A DNA stretch of 64,000 nucleotides. Source: Brevibacillus sp. SYP-B805 (GTDB lineage Bacteria; Bacillota; Bacilli; Brevibacillales; Brevibacillaceae). Under the pieces are notes generated by a model. That model saw only the letters and a program-made list of their open reading frames with translations. It was not told the DNA's origin and did no database searches. A program made the translations under genes and the position numbers. Location: positions 124,001 through 188,000 of the forward strand of contig NZ_JAALGD010000002.1 of the NCBI RefSeq assembly GCF_011059135.1, read 5' to 3'. Shown one piece after another: positions 15,441 to 23,191 of this stretch (position 1 is the stretch's first letter; every line of letters begins with the position of its first letter).

Positions 15441-18089
15441 TTACTTCGCCACGGCCTGGCTCTGCACCCATTCCGCCACCAGGCCGAGCGCATCCGCCAG
15501 CTTGGACGGATCTTTGCCGCCGGCCTGCGCCATGTCGGGGCGACCGCCGCCGCCACCGCCGCAGCGGGTTGCCACCTCTTTGACCAGTTTGCCGGCATGG
15601 AAGCCTTGCTCCATCAGGTCTTTGGTCACGCCCGCCACGAGGTTCACCTTGTCGCCATCGACGGCGCCCAGCACGATGACCGCCGAGCCCAGCTTGTTTT
15701 TCAACTCGTCCACCATGCCGCGCAGGCTGTCCATATCGGCGGCGGAGACGCGGGCGGCCAGCACGTTGATGCCGGCTACCTGCTTGATCTGCTCCGCAAG
15801 GGAAGCCGCTTCGATATGGCCCAGTTTGGCGCGCAGCGATTCATTCTCCCGCTGCAGCTCCTTGATCTGCTGCAGGAGCCCTTCCACGCGAACAGGGGTT
15901 TCCGACAGGAGCGGAGCTTTCACGGCCTGGGCCACTTCGCGCAGCGTTTGCAGCTGCTGATTCAGGTACTGGTATGCGCTGCGGCCGGTTACGGCTTCGA
16001 TGCGGCGCGTGCCCGCCCCGATCCCGCCTTCGCTGACGATCTTGAAGAGACCGATATCGCCCGTGCTGCTGACGTGGCAACCGCCGCACAGCTCCAGGCT
16101 GTAGTCGCCGACCTGCACCACCCGCACGATGTCGCCGTATTTTTCGCCGAACAGCGCCATGGCTCCCATCGCCTTGGCTTCCGCAAGCGGTTTGTGCATG
16201 ATCGTAACCGGAATGTTTTCCCACACCTTCTGATTGACAATCGCTTCGATCCGCTCCAGCTCTTCCGGCGAAACCGCGCTGATATGGGTGAAGTCGAAAC
16301 GCAACCGGTCGGGAGCCACCAGGGACCCCGCCTGGTTGACATGGGGGCCCAGGACATCTTTCAACGCCTGATGGAGCAGGTGGGTCGCCGTATGGTTTTT
16401 GGTGATGTCCAGTCGGGAGGCGCGGTTTACCTCCGCCCGCACCTCTTCCCCGACGCGCAGGGTGCCGGCTTCGATCACGACGGAATGGACATGCTGCCCC
16501 ATCGGCCCTTTCTGCACATCCTTCACGCTGGCTTTCACCACATCGGAGAACAGGATCCCCTCGTCGTTGATCTGTCCGCCGCTTTCCGCATAGAAGGGGG
16601 TGCGGTCAAGGACGACCTGGACCGTTTGCCCTTCTTCCGCCGCATCGACCAGTTGGTTGTTGGAAATGATCGCCGCCACTTTGGCAGTTGCTACCAATTC
16701 AGTATATCCAATAAACTCGCTCTTAACCGCCAGATCGGACAGCGGGCCGCCCTGAACCTGCATGCTGTCCACATCCTGACGGGCCGCGCGGGCGCGTTCG
16801 CGCTGCTCTTCCATCGCCCGTTCAAAGCCTTCATGGTCAACCGTCAGGCCTTGTTCCAGCGCGAAGTCTTCCGTCAGGTCAATCGGGAAGCCGTAGGTAT
16901 CATACAGCTTGAACGTATCCTGGCCGGAAAGCTGCGTGTGGCCTGCCGCCTTGGCTGCTTTCACCATCTCTTCGAGGATCGCCAGGCCTTCGTTCAATGT
17001 CTCATGGAAACGCTCCTCTTCGCCGCGGATTACTTTTTCGATGAAGGCGCGCTTCTCCACCACTTCCGGATAGAATTCGCCCATCATGGTGCCCACCACT
17101 TCGGTCAGGCGGTAGAGGAACGGCTTCTCGATGCCGAGCTTCTTGCCCATGCGCACGGCACGGCGCAGCAGGCGGCGAATCACGTAGCCGCGCCCTTCGT
17201 TGGACGGCAGGGCGCCGTCGCCGATGGCAAACACCACCGTCCGGGTATGGTCGGCGATCACTTTCAGCGCCACGTCCAGTTCCGGATCCTGCTTGTACTT
17301 GACGCCGGAAATGGCGCTGGTCGCTTCGATCAGCGGGAACAGCAGGTCGGTTTCATAGTTGTTGTCCACTTCCTGCAGAATGGATGCCATTCGTTCCAGG
17401 CCCATCCCGGTATCGATGTTTTTCTTGGGCAGCGGGGTATAGCTGCCGTCCGGGTTGTGGTTGAACTGGGAGAATACCAGGTTCCATACCTCGAGATAGC
17501 GTTCGTTTTCACCGCCCGGGTAAAGCTCCGGATCGTTCGGATCATTGCCGAAGCGCTCGCCGCGATCGTAGAAGATCTCCGAGTTCGGCCCGCAGGGACC
17601 CTCCCCGATATCCCAGAAGTTGCCCTCCAAGCGGACGATCCGTTCCTCGGGAATGCCGATTTCCTTGTGCCAGATTTCAAACGCCTCGTCATCTTCCGGA
17701 TGAATGGTCACGGAAAGCTTCTCCGGTTCAAAACCGATCCATTGCGGACTGGTGAGGAATTCCCACGCCCAGTGAATCGCCTCGCGCTTGAAGTAATCGC
17801 CGATGGAGAAGTTCCCCAGCATTTCAAAGAAGGTATGATGGCGGGCGGTGCGGCCCACATTCTCGATGTCGTTGGTGCGGATCGATTTCTGCGAGTTGGT
17901 GATGCGCGGGTTATCGGGAATCACGCGGCCGTCAAAGTATTTTTTCAACGTGGCGACCCCGCTGTTGATCCAGAGAAGGGACGGGTCATCGTACGGAATG
18001 AGCGACGCGCTCGGTTCCACGTGGTGCCCCTTGCCTTTGAAGAATTCGAGAAACATTTGGCGAATCTGGTTGCCTGTCAGCCTTTTCAT
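15441..18089 (-). CDS. alaS: Alanyl-tRNA synthetase
   Basis: The 882-residue enzyme charges tRNA-Ala. It has the N-terminal class II catalytic domain ([20 protein letters not shown]), a tRNA-recognition domain, the editing domain with zinc ligands [11 protein letters not shown] and CGGCHV, and the C-terminal DHHA1 domain ending in [15 protein letters not shown]. The length is usual. AAGGAGG precedes the ATG at 18089. Expression is controlled by a T-box leader; an internally deleted repeat element lies between the leader terminator and the start codon. Confidence 0.97.
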   Translation of the reverse strand: MKRLTGNQIRQMFLEFFKGKGHHVEPSASLIPYDDPSLLWINSGVATLKKYFDGRVIPDNPRITNSQKSIRTNDIENVGRTARHHTFFEMLGNFSIGDYFKREAIHWAWEFLTSPQWIGFEPEKLSVTIHPEDDEAFEIWHKEIGIPEERIVRLEGNFWDIGEGPCGPNSEIFYDRGERFGNDPNDPELYPGGENERYLEVWNLVFSQFNHNPDGSYTPLPKKNIDTGMGLERMASILQEVDNNYETDLLFPLIEATSAISGVKYKQDPELDVALKVIADHTRTVVFAIGDGALPSNEGRGYVIRRLLRRAVRMGKKLGIEKPFLYRLTEVVGTMMGEFYPEVVEKRAFIEKVIRGEEERFHETLNEGLAILEEMVKAAKAAGHTQLSGQDTFKLYDTYGFPIDLTEDFALEQGLTVDHEGFERAMEEQRERARAARQDVDSMQVQGGPLSDLAVKSEFIGYTELVATAKVAAIISNNQLVDAAEEGQTVQVVLDRTPFYAESGGQINDEGILFSDVVKASVKDVQKGPMGQHVHSVVIEAGTLRVGEEVRAEVNRASRLDITKNHTATHLLHQALKDVLGPHVNQAGSLVAPDRLRFDFTHISAVSPEELERIEAIVNQKVWENIPVTIMHKPLAEAKAMGAMALFGEKYGDIVRVVQVGDYSLELCGGCHVSSTGDIGLFKIVSEGGIGAGTRRIEAVTGRSAYQYLNQQLQTLREVAQAVKAPLLSETPVRVEGLLQQIKELQRENESLRAKLGHIEAASLAEQIKQVAGINVLAARVSAADMDSLRGMVDELKNKLGSAVIVLGAVDGDKVNLVAGVTKDLMEQGFHAGKLVKEVATRCGGGGGGRPDMAQAGGKDPSKLADALGLVAEWVQSQAVAK

Positions 18090-18123
18090 GCTCTTTTCCT
18101 CCTTGCGTCAACGGATAGTATGC

Positions 18124-18239
18124 GGAATGCGTGCATGGCTCCGTGTGCAGACAAAGTCCTGCGTCGGTCGTTAAAGGAGCTCGCTTGGCCCCATCACGCC
18201 ATGATCAAACAGAAGTTTGCTTCGGAATGCGCGCATTCC
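18124..18239. repeat. Dispersed repeat, copy C (internally deleted) in the alaS leader
   Basis: Both ends of the element are kept (AGACAAAGTCC at the left; GGTCGT, then GGAGCTCGCTTGGCCCCATC and AAGTTTG at the right), but the central part of about 170 bp is missing. The flanks are again a matching palindrome pair: GGAATGCGTGCAT at 18124 and GGAATGCGCGCATTCC at 18224-18239. It sits in transcribed DNA between the T-box terminator and alaS. Keeping both ends while losing the middle is typical of non-autonomous mobile elements. Confidence 0.7.
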
Positions 18240-18249
18240 CCTCGATCAA

Positions 18250-18507
18250 ATAAAAAAGCCCCCATCCCTTCAGGGACGAGAACTTTGATCTCGCGGTACC
18301 ACCCTGCTTACAAACGCCTGGCATAGGCCAATGATCCGCGTCTGTCGCTTTGGGGCGGGTAACGGTGCCTAACCGCCGGTTTTTGCCCGGTCTCCGGATT
18401 AGCCTTCTGTCGCTCTTCTTCTGGACCATCTCTCAACCACGGATCGTCCTCTCTGTAGAAGGGCTGCAACATACTCGATCCTTCCAAGATCTCTCATGAA
18501 CTGTTCA
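18250..18507 (-). promoter_or_regulatory. T-box leader of alaS
   Basis: On the minus strand the leader contains the T-box sequence AGGGTGGTACCGCG (18305-18292) that pairs with the tRNA acceptor end, followed by a terminator hairpin (CGTCCCT, AGGGATG) and a T-run at 18251-18257. Stem I features (GAGTA, AGAGAGG) are visible upstream. A GCG alanine codon in the 3' side of stem I (GAGCGACAG) is the likely specifier. Uncharged tRNA-Ala would favour antitermination. Confidence 0.9.
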
Positions 18508-18513
18508 GTCCGT

Positions 18514-18542
18514 ATTATAGAATGTTCACGGCAGGCTGTCAA
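18514..18542 (-). promoter_or_regulatory. Consensus sigma-A promoter of the alaS T-box transcript
   Basis: TTGACA (18542-18537), a 17-bp spacer and TATAAT (18519-18514) on the minus strand. The -35 hexamer overlaps the stop codon of the upstream AI-2E-family gene. Confidence 0.88.
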
Positions 18543-19603
18543 CTTTCATGCATGATGACGGCGATGCGGCTGATCACTGCCTTGCAGGCGGCAAGCACCG
18601 GCACAGCCAGGATCATGCCGATGATGCCTCCCACCGCCTCCCCGGCCAGCAGCGCCATGATAATCAGGAGCGGGTGAAGGTGAAGGGTGCGCCCCACGAT
18701 GTTGGGGGAGAGAATATTGCCCTCCAGCACTTGGATCACCGTGTTGACCAACAGCACCAGCAGCGCCGTTTTGGTGGAGATCGACAGCGCCACCAGGATG
18801 GCCGGCGCCGCTCCAATGAGCGGGCCGATGTAGGGGATGATGTTGGTCAGGCAGACAAAGGAAGCCAGCACAAACGGATACGGCATGTCGAGCAACCAGT
18901 ACCCCAGATAGGCCATCACGCCGACCACCAGGGCGACGATCATCTGCCCATGGATATATTTGCTGAGGGATTCATTGACATCACGCAGGACCGCCAGCGT
19001 CTGCCGACGGTACCGGGCAGGCAGCAGCGTCATCCCGGCGCGATGGATTTCCTTCATGTCTTTCAACAGATAAAAGGCGATAAACGGGACAACGGCATAG
19101 GCTAGGAGCTTGCCGAGCGTGTTGCGGGCATTGTTGACCAGCGTGCTGATCGCCTGGGACACTTTTTCATGCGACTGCACGATGACGCGGTCTACCCCGA
19201 GGGAGACGCTGTCCGGAAGAAAGTACTTGTGATCTTCCCACTCCCGCATCCACGCATGGTACCAGGCCATCAGCCGGGGCAGATCGTCGGACAGTTCCAC
19301 CAGCTGGCGGGCAAACACCGGGATCGCATTGATGCAGGCGACGGTAAGGAGCAGCAGGAAGGAGAAGTAAATTAGCAGGACGGCGATCAGACGCGGCACT
19401 TTCCTCTTCTCCAGCGCCTGCACGACGGGATGCAGGAGGTAGGCGATCACCAGTCCGACGAGAAACGGCACCACCACTTCGCCGGCCAGATGGGAGAAGC
19501 GGGAGAGCAGCGGCCGCAGCAGCCAAAGCAGGTTCACGATCACCAGCGTCAGGATCGCATAGACCAAAAACGTGAAAAACCGGTTTCGCCATGGCTCGTT
19601 CAC
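18539..19603 (-). CDS. AI-2E family transporter (YrrI-like)
   Basis: The 354-residue polytopic membrane protein has the repeating hydrophobic pattern of the AI-2E exporter family, with PFLVGLVIAYLLHPVV, the LKDMKEIHRAG loop, GYWLLDMPYPFVLA and the LTNIIPYIGPLIGA motif. The family includes putative autoinducer and small-molecule or ion exporters; the substrate here is unknown. I chose the GTG at 19603 because AAAGGGGG lies 9 nt upstream. Its position just before alaS matches B. subtilis yrrI. Confidence 0.88.
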   Translation of the reverse strand: MNEPWRNRFFTFLVYAILTLVIVNLLWLLRPLLSRFSHLAGEVVVPFLVGLVIAYLLHPVVQALEKRKVPRLIAVLLIYFSFLLLLTVACINAIPVFARQLVELSDDLPRLMAWYHAWMREWEDHKYFLPDSVSLGVDRVIVQSHEKVSQAISTLVNNARNTLGKLLAYAVVPFIAFYLLKDMKEIHRAGMTLLPARYRRQTLAVLRDVNESLSKYIHGQMIVALVVGVMAYLGYWLLDMPYPFVLASFVCLTNIIPYIGPLIGAAPAILVALSISTKTALLVLLVNTVIQVLEGNILSPNIVGRTLHLHPLLIIMALLAGEAVGGIIGMILAVPVLAACKAVISRIAVIMHES

Positions 19604-19672
19604 GGGCCATATCCCCCTTTCCTGCTTTTCACACACTTTAGCTTGCACAGACATTGGGGAAACATGTATCCC

Positions 19673-19701
19673 TTGACAGCTTTCTCTTCCCGGCATACAA
19701 T
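19673..19701 (+). promoter_or_regulatory. Sigma-A promoter of the terC riboswitch transcript
   Basis: TTGACA (19673-19678), 17 bp, TACAAT (19696-19701). The transcript would start near 19708, just before the riboswitch. Confidence 0.85.
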
Positions 19702-19721
19702 GAGGATAACAAACGGATAAC

Positions 19722-19889
19722 TTCCAAAGGGGAGTAGCTGAACAACAAACGTCGTCATTACGGGATGAGAGTCCCCGGCTTTGTTGGCAACGCGCACGTT
19801 GTAAGCAAGACCTTTGCCGAGCACGGTAAAGGTCTTTTCTTGTGCGGATATGGGAAAATGACCTTGCCTGCCAGGCGAGGTCTTTTTTT
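19722..19889 (+). promoter_or_regulatory. yybP-ykoY manganese riboswitch with two terminators
   Basis: The conserved parts of the yybP-ykoY aptamer are visible: AAGGGGAGTAGC, GATGAGAGTCCCCGGC, GGCAACGC and AGCAAGACCTTTGCC. The class senses Mn2+ and controls manganese exporters. The 3' part forms a terminator (AAGACCTTT with AAAGGTCTT, then TTTTCTT, 19807-19841). A second hairpin (GACCT, GCCTG, AGGC, AGGTC and a T-run, 19860-19889) follows, so there are two stop points before terC. Confidence 0.9.
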
Positions 19890-19921
19890 ATAGAAAAAAT
19901 TGGAATGGATGGGTGAGGAAC

Positions 19922-20611
19922 ATGGAGATCTTGTTTACGACGGCTTTCTGGTCTTCCTTATTTGCGATTATCGTGATTGATCTGGTGCTGGCGGGAGACA
20001 ACGCGATCGTCATCGGTCTTGCGGCACGCAAACTGCCCAAGGAACAACAAACCAAGGCCATTGTCTGGGGAACGCTGGGAGCGGTCGTCATCCGGGCGCT
20101 GGCCACCCTGGCCGTGGTATGGCTGTTAAAAATCCCCGGCCTGCTGCTGATCGGCGGCTGTATGCTGGTCTGGATCGCCTACCGCCTGCTGTGCGACCAG
20201 AAGGAGAAAAACGAGATCAAGGCGGGTGACAATCTGTGGGCGGCGATCCGCACGGTCATCATCGCCGACGCCGTGATGGGCCTCGATAACGTGATCGCCG
20301 TGGCCGGAGCCGCCCATGGCGATCCGCTGCTGGTGATCGTCGGCCTGCTGGTCAGCGTGCCGATCATGGTATGGGGCAGCACCTTGATCCTCAAAATCAT
20401 GGAACGCTTCCCCGTGGTGATCTATTTCGGGGCGGGGGTATTGGCGTGGACCGCAGCCGACATGATCATCAAGGAGCCGCTCGTCTCCCGGTACATTGCG
20501 GCCAGCCCGCTCCTGGAGTGGGGACTGAGCCTCATCCTGGTGGCCGGGGTCCTGCTCCTTGGCAGGATCAAAAACCAGCCGCACCGAAAAGAGGTTGCGG
20601 AACAATCCTAA
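19922..20611 (+). CDS. TerC-family membrane protein (YkoY-like manganese exporter)
   Basis: The product (about 229 residues) has seven or so membrane spans and the TerC family signatures: IVIDLVLAGDNAIVIGLAA and ADAVMGLDNVIAVAGAA, whose acidic residues lie within the membrane. TerC/Alx proteins with this leader export Mn2+ and help load secreted enzymes. The Mn riboswitch directly upstream supports that role. The ATG at 19922 and a GTG at 19913 compete for the same GGGTGAGG region; I favour the ATG. Confidence 0.88.
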   Translation: MEILFTTAFWSSLFAIIVIDLVLAGDNAIVIGLAARKLPKEQQTKAIVWGTLGAVVIRALATLAVVWLLKIPGLLLIGGCMLVWIAYRLLCDQKEKNEIKAGDNLWAAIRTVIIADAVMGLDNVIAVAGAAHGDPLLVIVGLLVSVPIMVWGSTLILKIMERFPVVIYFGAGVLAWTAADMIIKEPLVSRYIAASPLLEWGLSLILVAGVLLLGRIKNQPHRKEVAEQS

Positions 20612-20615
20612 GAAA

Positions 20616-20719
20616 CCCCCGCCGACTTAAGCTATGCTTAACCCCAAAAAGTGACGTTGACCTTCGAAGCTTAATCCGGGTACTTTTTGGGGACCCCTGA
20701 ACATGCTGTGTCGGCGGGG
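20616..20719. repeat. Nested perfect inverted repeats between terC and the MFS gene
   Basis: An outer pair CCCCGCCGAC (20617-20626) and GTCGGCGGGG (20710-20719) encloses a small TTAAGC/GCTTAA hairpin and an inner perfect 11-bp pair CCCCAAAAAGT (20642) and ACTTTTTGGGG (20682). The outer arm with TTAAGC resembles the hairpin after capA at 2862, as if a terminator-like hairpin had been opened by a small inserted palindrome. It lies between convergent genes and could end both transcripts. Confidence 0.6.
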
Positions 20720-20792
20720 ACCCCCATCATACCCCCGTCGAGGGAAGCTAACGCATGACCCACTCACAATAACGGATGCCGCAGCCCCCGGT

Positions 20793-21938
20793 TTATGGCG
20801 CTGCTGACCGCGTTTCTTTGCTCCGAATCACAAAACTGCATCCGATGCCTGCAGCAGACAGGAGAGCCATAAACAGATACAAAGCAGATCCGCTGAAAGT
20901 ATCCATGAACCAACCGCCCATGACCGAACCGATGATGCCGGAAACGCCAAAAAACAGGACGGCAAGGACGGTTTGACCGGTAGATTTCCATTCATCAGGT
21001 ACGATCGCATGCAGGTATTGAATGGCCGCCGTATAAAACAATACGAATGTCACTCCCTGAAACAGCTGGTACCAGACAATCAGAGCCGGATTCGGCGTTA
21101 AAGCGCACAGCAAAAAGCGCAAGGTATAAAAAAAGGCTGCGATGGCTATCACTTTCAGCTCGTTTCCCGGTTTGATGAAGCGGTGGGCCAGCGCGAAAAA
21201 CACCACTTCAATCATGGTCATGACGAACCAAGCTTGACCTACGAGCTGCACATTTCCCCCCAATTGGCCGATATAAATCCCGATAAAGTAGTCGTTCATT
21301 CGTTGGGGCAAGGCTGAAATGAAGACGAGCATAAAGAAGCCGATCGTTCGTTTATCGGACACGAAAGCCTTTAGATCCTGCAAGCGTATGGGTTTGTTTG
21401 TGGTGGAAACATCCGCAAGCAGGAAGCCGAGCAAAAAGGACAGGATTCCATAACCGCAAAACAGATAGGTCAAGGCATGCATGCCCAATCTGTTCGCGAT
21501 ATAGCCGATCGACAAGGAAGAGATGGCAAAGCCAAGCGCTCCAAACATTCGCACGGAGCCATAGCTCACTTGATTCTTTTGAGATGTCTGATAATTGAGA
21601 CTCTCCACCAGCGGGTCGGTTGGCAAGAAGAAAAAGAACAGCAGTGAGACCAGCAGCAATAAGAGTACCTGATCAGATGTTTGAAACAACATAGCGCCGA
21701 TCAGGATGGAACAACCGAGAATCGGCTGTAATACCTTTTTGATGGTGCGCAGCTTGTCGCTGATCAAGCCCCATATCGGCTGGGATACGATACCGATAAA
21801 CGCCCCCATGCCGATGATGAATCCGATATGTGTTTCCGACACTCCCTGGGCGGTGAGATAAACCGGAAGAAAGGACAGGAAAATGGCGAATAACGAAAAG
21901 TAGAAATAGTTATATATGCGCAAAAGAGTGACGTGCAT
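20793..21938 (-). CDS. MFS transporter
   Basis: A protein of about 381 residues with about 12 hydrophobic spans and major-facilitator features: SETHIGFIIGMGAFIGIVSQ, PIWGLISDKLRTIKK (the conserved loop between spans 2 and 3) and a second half beginning near residue 195. The layout resembles the phenylpropionate/nucleoside-proton symporter type of MFS, but the substrate cannot be read from sequence. The ATG at 21938 has AGGAAAGGAAG upstream; an in-frame ATG at 21980 does not. Its promoter contains a clear palindromic operator. In B. subtilis no such gene lies here, so it may be a later insertion. Confidence 0.82.
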   Translation of the reverse strand: MHVTLLRIYNYFYFSLFAIFLSFLPVYLTAQGVSETHIGFIIGMGAFIGIVSQPIWGLISDKLRTIKKVLQPILGCSILIGAMLFQTSDQVLLLLLVSLLFFFFLPTDPLVESLNYQTSQKNQVSYGSVRMFGALGFAISSLSIGYIANRLGMHALTYLFCGYGILSFLLGFLLADVSTTNKPIRLQDLKAFVSDKRTIGFFMLVFISALPQRMNDYFIGIYIGQLGGNVQLVGQAWFVMTMIEVVFFALAHRFIKPGNELKVIAIAAFFYTLRFLLCALTPNPALIVWYQLFQGVTFVLFYTAAIQYLHAIVPDEWKSTGQTVLAVLFFGVSGIIGSVMGGWFMDTFSGSALYLFMALLSAAGIGCSFVIRSKETRSAAP

Positions 21939-22030
21939 CCGATTCTTCCTTTCCTGCGTTGTGTATTTCTGTTTTACCACTCACCATGCGGCAGTAATGG
22001 CGACGAGCCCCGCATCCAGCTCTTGAAACA

Positions 22031-22059
22031 AATATACGATACCCCTCTATCGTATACAA
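22031..22059 (-). promoter_or_regulatory. MFS promoter with overlapping operator palindrome
   Basis: On the minus strand TTGTAT (22059-22054), 17 bp and TATATT (22036-22031). Inside and overlapping both hexamers lies the inverted repeat TATACGAT (22033-22040) and ATCGTATA (22049-22056). A repressor bound here would block RNA polymerase. No regulator gene is adjacent. Confidence 0.7.
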
Positions 22060-22101
22060 TATGTTATGAAAAAATTTCTCATCAACTGCCGGTTCATCGA
22101 G

Positions 22102-22134
22102 AAAAAACGCCCGATCGATGATTGATCGGGCGTT
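22102..22134 (-). terminator. Intrinsic terminator after the yrzQ-like gene
   Basis: CGCCCGATC and GATCGGGCG form a 9-bp stem with a 7-nt loop, followed by TTTTTT on the minus strand. It ends the cymR-recD2-side transcript before the MFS promoter. Confidence 0.85.
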
Positions 22135-22151
22135 TCCTCGCAAACCTGTTG

Positions 22152-22346
22152 TTACTGGGCAAAACGTGCCGCAGATCGCATGACCATTCGCCCCCATCTG
22201 CCCAGGTTGCGTTTGGCCAGTGCCCAGCGGAATGCTTTCATGGCTCTACGTGTAAAGCGATTTTTCCGTTGCGGAAGCAGCATGTACCCAATTCCGGCAA
22301 TCAGGCCGCTGGTGAGGATCACACCAAGAAGACCGCGTCCCGTCAT
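22152..22346 (-). CDS. Small membrane-anchored protein (YrzQ-like)
   Basis: A 64-residue protein with one N-terminal membrane span (GLLGVILTSGLIAGIGYMLL) and a very basic tail (PQRKNRFTRRAMKAFRWA). It sits where B. subtilis has yrzQ, next to the yrzR-like and yrrD genes. Start ATG at 22346 with GGGGGGTG 6 nt upstream. Function unknown. Confidence 0.7.
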   Translation of the reverse strand: MTGRGLLGVILTSGLIAGIGYMLLPQRKNRFTRRAMKAFRWALAKRNLGRWGRMVMRSAARFAQ

Positions 22347-22399
22347 GGTTAACACCCCCCCTGAGCTTGCGAACCAGTTCTGTTGCCAAACAGGTACCT

Positions 22400-22597
22400 T
22401 TAGTGGGCGGGCATGGGCTGGTCTTCAAAAAACAGATCATTGAGCGAGTGCAGCGAACCATCCTCTTCCACCTGGTAAACGGAGGAGATCTGGTCACCGG
22501 CCACACTCATCTCAATAAAACAGTTCCAGCAGTAGTATTGGTTGGTACCGATTTTGCCAATATCTTTGGAGCCACAGTTTGGGCATATCACGCGCAT
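22400..22597 (-). CDS. Small zinc-ribbon protein (YrzR-like position)
   Basis: The 65-residue protein has two Cys pairs, MRVICPNCGSKDIGKIG and QYYCWNCFIEM, spaced as in a zinc ribbon, then an acidic tail. An AAGGAGG site 7 nt before the ATG at 22597 fixes the start. It lies between yrrD and the yrzQ-like gene. Function unknown. Confidence 0.8.
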   Translation of the reverse strand: MRVICPNCGSKDIGKIGTNQYYCWNCFIEMSVAGDQISSVYQVEEDGSLHSLNDLFFEDQPMPAH

Positions 22598-22617
22598 ATC
22601 CAGTCCTCCTTGCACAA

Positions 22618-23115
22618 TCACGCCTGGAAACGGTTCGAATCCGGCACAATCAAATTCTCTTCCCCGATGGTGACGGACAAAGGCGCGGGCAGACGGCGCC
22701 GCCCTTCCTTCACATCCGCGATCCATCCATTGGAAACTTCGTATGCTACGAGTCTCTCCCAATTGGGGGAAAAATAAACATCTTCCACCTTACCTACATG
22801 TTCTCCGGATGTCGTATAAACCGATTTCCCCTTCAACGTGCCCTTGCCTGTCAGGAAACCGACCGTATCGCTGTCAGCAAGTTCGTGCAGAGAAGTGACT
22901 GCGCGATCATCCGCGACGGTGAGACAATCCGTGCCCACCGAACAGATCTTGTCCAAAGGAATGTAAGCTCCCTCCTGGAACCAGCCTGCTTCTTTCAACA
23001 CAACCCCCAGCACGCTCCACTCCAGGTCGCACAGAATGTCCCGGACCCTGCCGATCTCATCTCCCGATTGGAGGGAGAGGACTGGCAGCCCGATTACATC
23101 CGATGCTTTGCGCAT
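22618..23115 (-). CDS. yrrD: PRC-barrel domain protein YrrD
   Basis: The 165-residue protein consists of two PRC-barrel units: SDVIGLPVLSLQSGDEIG with VRDILCDLEWSVLGVVL, and GKGTLKGKSVYTTSGEHVG with VEDVYFSP. PRC barrels bind proteins or RNA; the role of YrrD is not established. The start is ATG 23115, 9 nt after AAGGGGG; an ATG at 23124 abuts that site. The position next to recD2 matches B. subtilis. Confidence 0.85.
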   Translation of the reverse strand: MRKASDVIGLPVLSLQSGDEIGRVRDILCDLEWSVLGVVLKEAGWFQEGAYIPLDKICSVGTDCLTVADDRAVTSLHELADSDTVGFLTGKGTLKGKSVYTTSGEHVGKVEDVYFSPNWERLVAYEVSNGWIADVKEGRRRLPAPLSVTIGEENLIVPDSNRFQA

Positions 23116-23191
23116 AAGGGACATCCCCCTTCCGCCTTCTTAGTATCGGCGGAAAGGGAGTATGCATGCGGAGTAAACTGTTCCAGCAGGA

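Noticed and set aside
15381-18326. A 981-codon plus-strand frame opposite alaS
   Set aside because: Antisense shadow of a highly conserved synthetase gene; no ribosome site or domain.
23129-23157. Hairpin TTCCGCC/GGCGGAA between yrrD and recD2
   Set aside because: No T-run on either strand and the genes are probably co-transcribed; too weak to call a terminator.
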